In this document: piece after piece, positions 18,101 to 25,665 of the stretch | How positions within the stretch are numbered: the first letter of the stretch is position 1 | Layout of the letters: each line of letters starts with the position of its first letter | Assembly (NCBI GenBank): GCA_964370635.1 | Contig: CAYJJU010000017.1 | Location: 1-47,302, forward strand | Source: SIG603 sp964370635 | GTDB lineage: Bacteria > Bacillota > Clostridia > Oscillospirales > Acutalibacteraceae | Length of the DNA: 47,302 nt | Direction of reading: 5' to 3' | Position numbers and translations under genes: made by a program | The notes under the pieces: generated by a model | The model's database searches: none | Told to the model about the DNA's origin: nothing | What the model saw: only the letters and a program-made list of their open reading frames with translations

Positions 18101-21100
18101 TTCCGCTTTCGTAACTATATTCCACTTGAGCGTTTGGATAAGCATCAATGAGATATAAATGCTCTCTTAAAGTTTCAACAGTTAAATTTACAAGCGCACT
18201 GTCGTCTACGTTTGCATGAGTTACATTAACTGTGCCTGTTCCGTCATTTTCACCCGCTAAAAGCATAACTTCATCGGGCATAAATGTGGAATTGGTCAAA
18301 GTAGTAATATCATAATATGCGCTGTTTAAATATTTATAAATCTCTGCAACGCTTACATCGCCATCGCTTTGTACATCCCATGTAAATTGGTCACTGCCTT
18401 GGCCGTAATCGTAATCCACATAATTGGTGTGCAGATATGCTTCAAGCTGAATGTCACGCTCTAAATCTAATATTGCATCTTGGCTAAGTGTTTCTATTTC
18501 ATCTCTGTTGCTAAGAGTAAGGTCGATGTCTTTACCATGGGCAATAGTGTTCCCTGGATTTGGTTCGTTTTCATCGTCTGTTACATAAAGCTTTACTAGG
18601 TCATCCGGATAAACAAACAACAATATGCTGTCTTGGCTTATTGTTTCATCTGTATCGTTTTTGGCTTTTAGGCTTATCGTGTAAATGTCACGGAAATCAC
18701 TTGTAGTTGGAGTCACATCGGGTATAGTAATATTTACACTGCCCGAATCTGCTGTTGGCACAGCTGTCACTAATTCTGTTGTTTCGTCTTCGCCTATTAA
18801 GCTAAGTGAAAATTCACCTTTTCCATCGTCCCAGTTTTCAAGCTCCCAATTTACTGTTATAGACTCGGTAGCGTCTGTGATATAGTCGTCACCTATATAG
18901 CTTAAAGTTGCCACTACAGGGTTTGGAATTATTTCAATTTCGTAATCGAGTGTATTTGGTGTTAAACCCTCAAAATCAGTGGTCACAGTCGCTGTGTAAT
19001 CTCCTGTTACCGTGATAGCATCTGCCGGTACTGAGAAGTTTGTTATTGCCTTATCGCCATAATCATATGTAAGCGTTTCGGTATACACTTCATCACCGCT
19101 ACCATCTTTTATCAAAAGGGTAAAGCTTGTGCTTTCGCCCTCTAAAGTTTTTTCGCATAGATTTGATAAAAAGTTAACACTAAAGGGTGAGCCTATATAT
19201 TTTTCTAGCTTATCTTGACCACTTTGCACCGCAATAAATGGCACTGTGCCTGCAAAAACACTAAAATTAAGCTCTACACTTGTTTCTTCACCCGCATCAT
19301 GTCCTCCGTTTGCGGCTTTCACTGTAATTGTCGCTTCACCCTCGCCACCTACGGTTAGGTTTACTTTGTTTTTAACGAGCGTATCAATTTCACCTTTTAA
19401 GACGTCTTCATCAGAGGATGTAATTTCAAAATCCTCAGGGAAAGTATAGGCTATTGTTGCCATGTCTTTTAAATCAATGGTAAATGAGGCCTCTTTGGCA
19501 TCTTCACCTATAATATCAAGCATGGAAAATTCGTATGTGGCGACATCTTCCCCATTTACTTCTACTATCTTTTCTTCCATAAATCCGTCAGGGTCAGCAG
19601 GGTCTTCGAGTGGCAAATCAATAATAATATCATCGGCTGTAATATACACAAGCTCTGCAAAAGAAACAGCACTGAATTTGCCGGCTATAACTATGTGGTT
19701 TTCTGCGGCTGTCGAGTCTATTTCGCAAACTTCAACCAAAACTTCTCTATCTGTAGCCGATAAATCGGATATCTCTACCGTACCGATAAGCTCTGTGCCT
19801 AAATCAGCAGCACCTGCGGCTACATTAAAGAATAGGTCTGTATACTCCGATTTTACCGTATTACTTGTGTCTTTATATGTAATTTTTGCATTTATAACAG
19901 TGCTTTTATTTCTTGAATCACCGTTTATCTCACCTAAAACCGTGCTATCGGCAATAAGCTTTTGTAGTTCACCGTCAAAAACATTAACCGTTACATCTAC
20001 TCTGTCATTTTGACCTGCACTGCTTGCAAGAATGGCTACGGCATCTACACTGTCTATCGCGTTGTTTACCGAAGTTACATTTACATAAGGTGCACCTGCG
20101 GCAAGATTAATGTCTTGGATTACTCTTTCCATTGCATTTCCGGCAACATCGGTTATGGTAGTGAAATGACCAAAATTCACTTTTTCATATGACCCAGGTG
20201 ACTCAGAACGAACCGGGAAATAGAAAACATGCTCTTTTTGATAATCTGTTAATGTTTGTGACATATCTTCACTTGAAAATTCGGCAATATAAGAACCCGT
20301 CACTGTTAAAGTTGGGCTATAGGCAGCATCTCCAACAGCGGTTGCGTTTGATATGGCAACAGGCTCTGAAAAAGTTACAATTACAGGCACAAGGTCGCCA
20401 ATATTATACATACCGCTATTAGGCAATGAAACTGCTGTGGCAGAAACTACTGTAGGTAATACTTCATCTACAAGTTTGTACTCTACTTTCGTGTCAATGT
20501 TATATCCCCACAGTTCATTCTCTTTTGTGGTTACATTGATATCAGCCGTACTGTCTCCTCCACCTGAATTTGACAAAACAACCGTACTAACTTCCTCAAG
20601 GAAAGGTTTAATGGACAAGCTTACGCTGCCATCTGCTAATGCTGTCCTTTGAGCCTGCGTTAAAATCGTTTCATACGGCTCGGAAAAATCTATCTCATCC
20701 TTTATTTTATCAAAATATACTCCCTTTAAGTATGTGTCAACAGGATCAGCGACTCCGCCAACCCATACGTTTACAAAGTAATCGCCATGCGCAGGACTGA
20801 AATTACCTTCTTCAGGATATATCTTCGCACCGTCGTTACTCCAAAAAAGCTTTGCTACATTCTCGTGCACTTCTTTTGTTATAGTATCTATATTGGCAGA
20901 TGTGCTATCCGACCACTGAAATTGGTAAAAGCCATTAGCTCCTTGTTCAGAATCAGCAACTTCTTCTTCTAATTTATCAATGGCGTCTTTCACAGTATCT
21001 GAGATTGGATGTGTAGAAGGGTAACGAATCACATTAGGTAATTCAGCGGAATTTTCCCGTGAAGAAGAATAAATTTGGGTAATAGCCGCTCCTGCATTAT

Positions 21101-22520
21101 TAAGTCCACGAGGCATATCACCTATCAGCTCTTCTGCATTCCCGTTTGACGCCACTAAATCTACATTCATATCGACGCCGTAGGCATGTCTCACCTTATA
21201 AATTTCTTTATCTCTACCCAGCCAATTATGGTTGAAATAATTGATTGCGTGCAAATTATTTGAACCCGAAGAGAACTGTCTGCCAAAAGTCGAATTAATA
21301 CCAGAATAACCGTGGTTATCGACTTCATCGGATAAATATAAATTCCCATTATTTTCGTAATACGTAATTTCCAAGCCTCCCGTGCTGTAATTAAAAGAGC
21401 TTGGTGTATATATGTTAGGAGTAACCACAAGCTTTGAAAACACGCCTAGATTTAGAAGTGTTTTGGCGGTTTCGCTCATCTCGTGAGAGTTCTCAAAGTT
21501 GTCAACAGTTATTTCTTTTTTCTCAGTACTATATGTTTCATCATGTAGTTTATTTAGGTCAAAATCAGCCGCGGTAATTGTAAGCACTCCTGTGGCTATG
21601 GAATTAGAAACACCCTCAAGGTCGTATGCTCTGATAAGTGTGTCTACACTTATCATATTATCCGCTTTAGCAAGATCGGTAGTGCGTTTGATTTTAATTT
21701 CCACTTTAACTGTGGCATTACCACTAGCATCTGCCTGTGCTACAAAGTCTACAATATCCGACTCACTACTATTTTTCATCAGTGAATAGTCTGAACTGTC
21801 CGCAGTTGTTCCTAATGAAGTAAGTTTTCCGCTTATTTGTGAGCTTGGCTCGGCGCCTGAAACAGTCAGCTCTATCTCTTCTGTTTTTTCAGTGTCCGAA
21901 GTGTAAACCGTCTTGTTTGTCACCGAAAGTGTCGCATTATGTTTTTGCACCCCAAGGTCATTCCAGTCAGAAGTATCTGCAGGATTTCCAAAAGTCATGG
22001 GAGAATTTGCAGACATGAGCAAACTGCCATCAGCCGCTGCATCATTTAAGCTTGAAAGCATGGTAAGCTGCTCATCGGTCCAGTCTTTTTCTGTATAATA
22101 TGTAGTGTAAATCCTTGCAACCTCTTTTTCGATTTCTATCATAAGCCTTAAATCCTCAAGAGTGACAGGATAGTTGTCTACCGTAACAACTTTAGACAAA
22201 TCTGTATCAGGGTGATTAATCATGGCTTCGATTTCCTCTAAGCTCATCTCCTCCCCATCAACAACAATGTTTTCACTTACTTTAAGGTTTCCGTCCTCGT
22301 CTATAAAACCGAGCTCCTCTAAAGCCTTTAAGTATTCGTCTACATCATCGCCATAATACGACTTAAGTTGCTCTAAAAGCACCGCATTAATCGCACTGCC
22401 GTTTTCAAGCAAACTTGCCTCAAATCCCAATACTTGTAGCGGAACCGCACCGATAACAAGTACAAGTACCAGAAGCAAAGATACAAACTTTTTCATCTTA
22501 ATCCCAACTTTTCTTTTCAT
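12105..22520 (-). CDS. Giant multidomain surface protein (3471 residues)
   Basis: A single uninterrupted 10.4-kb frame. It starts with an N-terminal signal peptide (MKKFVSLLLVLVLVIGAVPL core); ATG 22520 is chosen because GGGGAG lies 5 bases upstream. An acidic helical domain follows (about 30-170). Many Ig/cadherin-like beta domains fill about 200-1700. An aromatic Gly-rich region at about 1960-2200 (VGYRYSWNMIMGG, YFELFGGVGFDMSV) comes next. Sialidase- or propeller-like repeats follow (about 2260-2740; YVSSYDGTTWTTERI, WSETKVLYDG). A CARDB-like domain comes at about 2755 (DISFTLTNTGKEAITKV), and a TDTGGTDTDGADS linker precedes the tail. The tail TPDAGDN (from 3433), membrane helix and KRKK resemble a sortase signal with Ala in place of Thr. 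Only two cysteines were noticed. Probably an adhesin or polymer-binding protein; domain limits are approximate and the function is unknown. Confidence 0.8.
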   Translation of the reverse strand: MKRKVGIKMKKFVSLLLVLVLVIGAVPLQVLGFEASLLENGSAINAVLLEQLKSYYGDDVDEYLKALEELGFIDEDGNLKVSENIVVDGEEMSLEEIEAMINHPDTDLSKVVTVDNYPVTLEDLRLMIEIEKEVARIYTTYYTEKDWTDEQLTMLSSLNDAAADGSLLMSANSPMTFGNPADTSDWNDLGVQKHNATLSVTNKTVYTSDTEKTEEIELTVSGAEPSSQISGKLTSLGTTADSSDYSLMKNSSESDIVDFVAQADASGNATVKVEIKIKRTTDLAKADNMISVDTLIRAYDLEGVSNSIATGVLTITAADFDLNKLHDETYSTEKKEITVDNFENSHEMSETAKTLLNLGVFSKLVVTPNIYTPSSFNYSTGGLEITYYENNGNLYLSDEVDNHGYSGINSTFGRQFSSGSNNLHAINYFNHNWLGRDKEIYKVRHAYGVDMNVDLVASNGNAEELIGDMPRGLNNAGAAITQIYSSSRENSAELPNVIRYPSTHPISDTVKDAIDKLEEEVADSEQGANGFYQFQWSDSTSANIDTITKEVHENVAKLFWSNDGAKIYPEEGNFSPAHGDYFVNVWVGGVADPVDTYLKGVYFDKIKDEIDFSEPYETILTQAQRTALADGSVSLSIKPFLEEVSTVVLSNSGGGDSTADINVTTKENELWGYNIDTKVEYKLVDEVLPTVVSATAVSLPNSGMYNIGDLVPVIVTFSEPVAISNATAVGDAAYSPTLTVTGSYIAEFSSEDMSQTLTDYQKEHVFYFPVRSESPGSYEKVNFGHFTTITDVAGNAMERVIQDINLAAGAPYVNVTSVNNAIDSVDAVAILASSAGQNDRVDVTVNVFDGELQKLIADSTVLGEINGDSRNKSTVINAKITYKDTSNTVKSEYTDLFFNVAAGAADLGTELIGTVEISDLSATDREVLVEVCEIDSTAAENHIVIAGKFSAVSFAELVYITADDIIIDLPLEDPADPDGFMEEKIVEVNGEDVATYEFSMLDIIGEDAKEASFTIDLKDMATIAYTFPEDFEITSSDEDVLKGEIDTLVKNKVNLTVGGEGEATITVKAANGGHDAGEETSVELNFSVFAGTVPFIAVQSGQDKLEKYIGSPFSVNFLSNLCEKTLEGESTSFTLLIKDGSGDEVYTETLTYDYGDKAITNFSVPADAITVTGDYTATVTTDFEGLTPNTLDYEIEIIPNPVVATLSYIGDDYITDATESITVNWELENWDDGKGEFSLSLIGEDETTELVTAVPTADSGSVNITIPDVTPTTSDFRDIYTISLKAKNDTDETISQDSILLFVYPDDLVKLYVTDDENEPNPGNTIAHGKDIDLTLSNRDEIETLSQDAILDLERDIQLEAYLHTNYVDYDYGQGSDQFTWDVQSDGDVSVAEIYKYLNSAYYDITTLTNSTFMPDEVMLLAGENDGTGTVNVTHANVDDSALVNLTVETLREHLYLIDAYPNAQVEYSYESGNGNTVTGTSNSEGKIAIYDPSGIKGDVYLESEVSGEKYFGTIFNEDLLSGENNSAYNVLYPENYIELRKATKADIYLKDEVGNDFTGDVIIRGGVYRNGEYISEAKFSVNGSALQSGYEDIQSTVSSSQNGGLVSIEMDITQFVTSTQTQPVTITDDIKYVFEVYAQDKYPIVIYEDPIENIEDIEDTGNFVYFLNSADEEGAFIGLSSVGYINNSVQMELDKDIHYVGPSDEYDTVHLNTSVYWWGSEYESAVTNAGVDILDKNGRSMINQTVTTTKHEFSDMWISTNITPFDEAQMANIGLLPKEYTNIQIDISKDGNQSYKVLTLDQQVINLLGLKSVAEDEDLSKNLDTIADLRVDGDIDSTIINNEEMFTTGLQALTKLLSFTMGEPVEILFEPTADPLVYTALISKNANQSDVGYGDTGTEHTVSVNILDPSLNRSKSKASVLDKHSMASGSFQEKADKDINNVDELLRGNLASGGRVIFVPPSLGGYIEAEFRYDPQADKWDMELVSGGLSGDTSVGYRYSWNMIMGGIPLTTSVEMGVILGVAADFQSGEHYERDEFIQTGPNSSDYILPEAEKGVDILTELRVSLYFELFGGVGFDMSVIALKAGIFGRMEGQFGFRWLNRPYLGDENFEDEYYIPEVLDHTNTDVTYDEVLSAGDIELKGRVGLRVEGKFGPFEKTYELFSVDFAGYNTTWGQWNAISDIWLRNDRVNGNPISQVTIGGAEMFSLDYGLMTESRSYLEVEERSYGVAANAFSSQYMPMSFTNLVQPFALDLDIDSKFPAATWTNIYPHSTPLISDDGKIMVYIDDNESTNPEDTRVKFSQLNGGTYNEGTLISGVMVDDGTGAMVEQKSYGDMQLNIDGNSSGLVAAYVRQVEEFGKDSDEVVSNEEAMQMLNLSEIYVSSYDGTTWTTERITENATIDLAPVVATNGSKTIVAWREVEPTDYSNPTNFDGLNRVVYKIKENGSWSETKVLYDGSKGDVMSISADMLADGTATVVYSYDESTSSSSDMEIAAAIIKNSGVASDNLNGDNSVTIINLTNDDSLNQNVQLTTANIDGEEHFVIGWYNQTVESKTVTDDAGFEEVMDYEVPEVRFMALDKDGAVNGSIPESLSKITANSSVEVSSDFIFSKNSDNITDLALAWVDVSEAGSISADGTTFSAATYTINSAKFIQIDGKYAMSAVSEIAEMPENVVPAHFDFYKTSTDSYNAVILGTDYDTGVVTSKQTYLTTTNAEGEPVTEMLEVPSAVTTTNMYSATHDFINSVRNDGVYVDFEEVRPNDDIDISFTLTNTGKEAITKVDIKIDTQTVTFDNLNIAPGQTTTLHGEYVLGATIENLDYTTKAYFTGGGTAEQVATVYIEYPDVSISDLELVEEKDGLRKINFSLNNSLNIPLENSGKRVIVELYSSSEYTQESKVDSVNAISISTNEELALIDAGAYTSSFNVDVNKLLAEINLDEDGKVISNPWTELPDGGVELYAKVWIEANNAGELYEQNELYLNDNFASVNVLSLLEKNGGAPVSISTQLTHSGNTTAQISVLNNSLSNVTTGNLHVQLLDEQGEVIETMQSYSKGSTNNGLITLGGEEEVQETFSFTKQGASVVASYGELVDTSGTQLSSISIKGVPLDINSFDEQNNAVIVMNSIAEKTAAMNIMAKSTSANIELISGISTDLNSDSNIYAGNVDLSSAVNEIQFSVKSGGETAVYTIKIYDAEKFSMPVIQSPVTSDGVTSVEITVLMSDKNQDMVAYIPDEIMEEAVGILLAEAAKQNTAPKLLVNVISTDESLRPKAQFSGEALNELTKQSGAMFEVKSSAGSVLFDAKATDKMLLEANGEELTIVLAIADELTNEQKASIGTSTAYEVSVLTKSGKTISDFGEGQITISLKYALQANEKAENVKVYKVFESGESSERDTTYVQLSELAIFTTNTLSVYMVRGVSTSTGTDTGGTDTDGADSTPDAGDNTNMMLPVIMLILSSLAILILSIKRKKQTNKMN

Positions 22521-22587
22521 AAATACTCCCCTTTGTTTTTATTTGTAAAACTGTCTATTACCTAATGGTTTTTTATATCAAAACCTT

Positions 22588-22609
22588 CGTCATAATTCAC
22601 AATTTGACG
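22588..22609. promoter_or_regulatory. Dyad in the leader of the giant surface-protein gene
   Basis: CGTCATAATT...AATTTGACG is an imperfect 22-base inverted repeat with perfect CGTCA/TGACG ends. It lies about 11-32 bases after the predicted start of the giant gene's transcript, where a repressor or a 5' RNA hairpin could act. No binding protein can be named. Confidence 0.35.
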
Positions 22610-22626
22610 AAAATATATGCATATTT

Positions 22627-22655
22627 ATTATAGCTAAACCCTGCTAACTTTGCAA
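22627..22655 (-). promoter_or_regulatory. Promoter of the giant surface-protein gene
   Basis: Minus strand TTGCAA (22650-22655), 17-base spacer, TATAAT (22627-22632). Transcription would start near 22620, giving a leader of about 100 bases. The rest of the 312-base gap (22656-22775) shows only a weak hairpin and nothing coding. Confidence 0.7.
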
Positions 22656-22775
22656 TGTGAAAAGAGAAAAATTACAAAAATGTAAGTTTACTCAGATTGT
22701 AAAAAACTATATATTTGCAGTGTACAGAATTTTATAACGATAAACGCCTACAACTGCGGAAATTTAGGCATAAAA

Positions 22776-22823
22776 AACCGTATTAAATCCCACCAAATAA
22801 TTTGGTTAAGATTTAATACGGTT
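22776..22823 (-). terminator. Terminator of the rsmH-like gene; repeated palindrome copy B
   Basis: AACCGTATTAAAT pairs with ATTTAATACGGTT, and the inner ACCAAAT/ATTTGGT arms also pair. The minus strand continues with TTTTTTA. It lies 10 bases past the stop at 22833 and is almost the same sequence as copies A (9468) and C (24461). Confidence 0.85.
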
Positions 22824-22832
22824 GTTAGGCTT

Positions 22833-23882
22833 TTACGCCTTAATTGCCCAGCGCATTTTTGTAGAACTTGCTCTTGTATTTTTTTTACATTCCTCATCTG
22901 TAGGTCTTATGACATTTCTGGCAACATCGCTGTATATACCATTGTTTTTAAGCTCTTTAAAACTTTTTTTCACTAATCTATCTTCCCCTGAATGAAAAGT
23001 TAAAATAGCTACTCTGCCATTTGGATTTAATATATCAGGCAATTTTTCTAAAAATGAATATAGAACTTCAAACTCATTATTAACATCTATTCTCAAAGCT
23101 TGGAATGTTCTTTGACAAGATTTTTTTATAGTCTGTTCCCTTTCATTTTTAGGTAAATACTGTAGTGCCTCTGTGATTATATCCTTAAGCTGTGTGGTAG
23201 TGCTTATTTCTTTATTGCGTTTAATATAGCCCACAATCGCTCTTGAAATTTGTAGGGCATATGGCTCATCAGAATTTTCTATAAGCATTTGTTCTAAGTC
23301 TGCTTGTCGTATATTCCTTAATCTTTGTGATGCAGAAATGCCTTTTTCAGGGTTTAATCTCAAATCTAAAGCACCTTCTCTTTTAAAAGAAAAACCTCTT
23401 TCTGGATTATCTATTTGCATTGATGATACACCTAAATCTGCCAAAACAAAATCAAATTTGCCAGCTTCCTTAGCTACTAAATCAATATCTTTAAAATTAA
23501 TGTTCATTATTGTTAAAATATCTTCGCCAAACCCTTTATCTTCTAAACGCTTTTTTGTTTTAACTATTTCAATAGGGTCAATATCTAAGGAATACATATG
23601 CCCTTGTCCATTTAAACATTTAAGCATTGCAGATGTATGCCCACCATAACCTAAAGTGGCGTCTAAACCTTTTTGTCCAGGTTTAATATCTAAAAATTCT
23701 ATTATTTCATCCACCATTATAGAAATGTGCATACCAGCTGGTGTATTGCCTTTACTTTTAATTTTATTTATCACGTCTGAGTACTTTTCAGGATTATGTT
23801 CCTTATATTTTTCTTTAAAACTTTTGGGATGCGTGCCAGAATATCGCTTTCTTCTCTTGTGCACTTTATTTTCTTCAGTCAT
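22833..23882 (-). CDS. rsmH: RsmH-type 16S rRNA (cytosine-1402-N4) methyltransferase, stand-alone paralogue
   Basis: 349 residues. The SAM site GLDATLGYGGHTSAML (about 72-87) corresponds to DGTFGRGGHS of RsmH. It is followed by LADLGVSSMQIDNPERGFSF and by the C-terminal ILTFHSGEDRLVKKSF. It differs from the usual enzyme in a basic N-terminal extension of about 50 residues (HKRRKRYSGTHPKSFKEKYKE). It also lies outside any division or cell-wall cluster; the canonical rsmH normally sits beside ftsL. The same organism therefore probably has a second rsmH in the dcw cluster, and this paralogue may have another target or role. AAGGAG lies 7 bases before the ATG. It has its own promoter and terminator. 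Confidence 0.85.
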   Translation of the reverse strand: MTEENKVHKRRKRYSGTHPKSFKEKYKEHNPEKYSDVINKIKSKGNTPAGMHISIMVDEIIEFLDIKPGQKGLDATLGYGGHTSAMLKCLNGQGHMYSLDIDPIEIVKTKKRLEDKGFGEDILTIMNINFKDIDLVAKEAGKFDFVLADLGVSSMQIDNPERGFSFKREGALDLRLNPEKGISASQRLRNIRQADLEQMLIENSDEPYALQISRAIVGYIKRNKEISTTTQLKDIITEALQYLPKNEREQTIKKSCQRTFQALRIDVNNEFEVLYSFLEKLPDILNPNGRVAILTFHSGEDRLVKKSFKELKNNGIYSDVARNVIRPTDEECKKNTRASSTKMRWAIKA

Positions 23883-23912
23883 ATTTATCTCCTTAAAATA
23901 ATCTCTGCTATA

Positions 23913-23941
23913 ATAATACTACGTATGAGAAAAGAAATCAA
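23913..23941 (-). promoter_or_regulatory. Promoter of the rsmH-like gene
   Basis: Minus strand TTGATT (23936-23941), 17-base spacer, TATTAT (23913-23918), about 30 bases before the start codon. It overlaps the end of the small remnant frame described at 23919-24042. Confidence 0.6.
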
Positions 23942-24042
23942 TTTTTTTCAGAATTTCATCTAAATTAACTTTGCTGTCCAATTTGTACTTATCAAGCACG
24001 CCGTTAAAAAATATTGACATTATGCCATTTTGAAAAAGAAAT
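23919..24042 (-). pseudogene. Possible C-terminal remnant of a lost gene
   Basis: A stop-bounded frame with no start reads GFLFQNGIMSIFFNGVLD, then KYKLDSKVNLDEILKKIDFF, then SHT and a stop. The composition and helix-like pattern are plausible for the last 40 residues of a real protein, for example a TetR-type regulator's C-terminal helices, but I do not recognise it securely. Its upstream end is replaced by the hairpin at 24043-24082. It may be chance coding. Confidence 0.25.
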
Positions 24043-24082
24043 CCCCACCTAAACTGAACAATACTGTTCGAATTAGGTGGGG
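24043..24082 (-). terminator. Strong hairpin, terminator of the decayed surface-protein gene
   Basis: CCCCACCTAA (24043-24052) pairs perfectly with TTAGGTGGGG (24073-24082), and inner TGAACA/TGTTC arms extend the stem. On the minus strand it is followed by ATTTCTTTTTC. It lies 7 bases past the stop of the surface-protein tail at 24090, so it is the surviving terminator of that gene. Confidence 0.7.
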
Positions 24083-24089
24083 GTTATCA

Positions 24090-24191
24090 TCATTTAACTA
24101 ATTTTTTCCTAACAAATATCAGCACACAAGCTAAGCTTATTACCGACATAGATACCCATAAAACTAGCTTAAAGTCATCACCTGTTTGTGG
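24090..24191 (-). pseudogene. Remnant of a third PxTG surface protein (tail only)
   Basis: The minus strand reads PQTGDDFKLVLWVSMSVISL, continuing ACVLIFVRKKLVK and a stop. This is clearly homologous to the TPETGDDFNPVLW...IRKKLVK tails of the two tandem surface proteins at 7218-11855. Nothing upstream of the PQTG motif survives: at about 24190 the sequence switches to the plus-strand end of a histidine kinase. A deletion or recombination has removed the body of this gene. Confidence 0.8.
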
Positions 24192-24415
24192 GTGGCACAG
24201 TTATCATAAAAACAGCAGAACAAGATGAGTTTTATCAAATTGTAGTCAAAGATGACGGCATAGGCTTTAACCCAAACGAAAAGCCAAATGATGGCAAGGT
24301 TCATATTGGTATTGATAATGTAAAGTTAAGGCTTCAAACTATGCTAAGTGCAAGTGTTAAAATCACCAGTGAAAACGGCAAGGGCACTACTGTTATTGTG
24401 AATATACCTAAATAA
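24188..24415 (+). pseudogene. C-terminal fragment of a sensor histidine kinase
   Basis: About 75 codons with a HATPase_c end: GGTVIIKT, VVKDDGIGFNPN (G1 box), HIGIDNVKLRLQTML (G2 and N/R-L motif), and ENGKGTTVIVNIP before the stop. The arrangement matches LytS/YesM-type kinases. The N-box and all upstream sensor and dimer domains are missing because the frame begins at the junction with the surface-protein tail. The apparent GTG start is not a real start. Confidence 0.8.
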
Positions 24416-24460
24416 GAAGTGTATGGGCTTATGCCTATCTTCGAGGTTTCGAGTAAAAAA

Positions 24461-24513
24461 ACAACCGTATTATATCTTGTCCAATGAATTTGGTTCAGAT
24501 TTAATACGGTTGT
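24461..24513 (-). terminator. Terminator of the pyrimidine operon; repeated palindrome copy C
   Basis: ACAACCGTATTA (24461-24472) pairs with TAATACGGTTGT (24502-24513); the inner arms are partly degenerate. The minus strand continues with TTTTTTTAC. It lies 7 bases after the stop of the iron alcohol dehydrogenase and belongs to the same repeat family as 9468 and 22776. Confidence 0.8.
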
Positions 24514-24519
24514 TCAATT

Positions 24520-25662
24520 TTAAAAAAGCGACTTATAAAGTCTTATTATATCTTCTTTTTTTACTTCCTTAATCGTGTTTGATAGACTTCCACTTATCAG
24601 CGCATCGTCTGCCATTTTATCTATTTTGTCATAAAACTCTTCTTTTTTTATTCCATATTCTTCAAGTGTAGGAGTTTGACATATTTTGCATATCTCAGCA
24701 AGTTTTTTTACAAATTCTTTCGCACAAACTTTATTATCATTTTCATTTATACCTATCGCTCTGCCCAGTTGTGCGAATTTTTCATATGCCCCGTCTATGG
24801 CAAATTCAATACAAGCTGGTAGAAGCATAGCATTTGATATTCCGTGTGTTACATGAAAAAGTGCACCTATCGGCCTACTCATTCCATGTACTACCGTGAC
24901 AGATGCGTTATTAATGGCTATACCAGCTTCAAGCGAGGCTATCGCCATTTCATTCCTAGCTTTTATACTACTGCCGTCTTTATATGCAGCGGGCAAATAC
25001 TTAAATATTCGCTTAACCGCCGACAGTGCAACTGTGTCGGTTAAAGGCTGAGAAAGCCTTGATGTATACGCCTCTACCGCATGGGTGAGAGCATCAAGTC
25101 CCGTTGCCGCCGTTATAGATTTTGGACAAGTCATGGTGGCTTGTGGGTCCAAAATTGCCAAATCAGGTATTAAACCATCGCCTTTTAGTAGCATTTTTAC
25201 ATCTTTTTCCAAATCTGTAATTATGGTAAATTTTGTAACCTCAGAACCTGTTCCTGCAGTAGTTGGAATTGCCACCATTTTAGGAAGTTTTGCACTTATC
25301 ATCTTACCCATATAGTCAGATATCCTTCCGCCAAGTGCCGACAAGGTCGCTATTGCCTTTATTGCATCAAGAGGACTTCCGCCACCTATTCCTATAAAAA
25401 AGTCGCATCTACTTTCCTTGTATTTTGTAAGACCTTCATCAATCATTTTATCGCTTGGCTCTCCTGTTATGTCTGTAAAAACTTCATACTTTACACCTGC
25501 ATTTTCTAAGCTGCCTGTAAGTATTTTAAAAAAATCAATTTTCACAACATGCTTTCCCGTGACGATAAAAGCCTTCTTCCCAAAACTTCTGAATTTATCG
25601 GCTGAATTTAAAACTGCATTTTCACCACTTATCACCAAGGGTATTTTGAACTGACTTGACAT
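24520..25662 (-). CDS. Iron-containing alcohol dehydrogenase, probable malonate semialdehyde reductase
   Basis: 380 residues, full length for the Fe-ADH family. GIGGGSPLDAIKAIA (91-105) is the dinucleotide-binding motif. The metal ligands are Asp190 and His194 (GLDALTHAVEAY), His259 and His273 (VVHGMSRPIGALFHVTHG). It is the last gene of the pyrimidine operon, 4 bases after the carbamoylase, and the strong GGAGGAGGTG site overlaps that gene's end. In context it most likely reduces malonate semialdehyde, made by the aminotransferase, to 3-hydroxypropionate with NAD(P)H. E. coli uses the unrelated YdfG or RutE for that step. The substrate is inferred from position; the family assignment is firm. 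Confidence 0.88.
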   Translation of the reverse strand: MSSQFKIPLVISGENAVLNSADKFRSFGKKAFIVTGKHVVKIDFFKILTGSLENAGVKYEVFTDITGEPSDKMIDEGLTKYKESRCDFFIGIGGGSPLDAIKAIATLSALGGRISDYMGKMISAKLPKMVAIPTTAGTGSEVTKFTIITDLEKDVKMLLKGDGLIPDLAILDPQATMTCPKSITAATGLDALTHAVEAYTSRLSQPLTDTVALSAVKRIFKYLPAAYKDGSSIKARNEMAIASLEAGIAINNASVTVVHGMSRPIGALFHVTHGISNAMLLPACIEFAIDGAYEKFAQLGRAIGINENDNKVCAKEFVKKLAEICKICQTPTLEEYGIKKEEFYDKIDKMADDALISGSLSNTIKEVKKEDIIRLYKSLF

Positions 25663-25665
25663 ACT

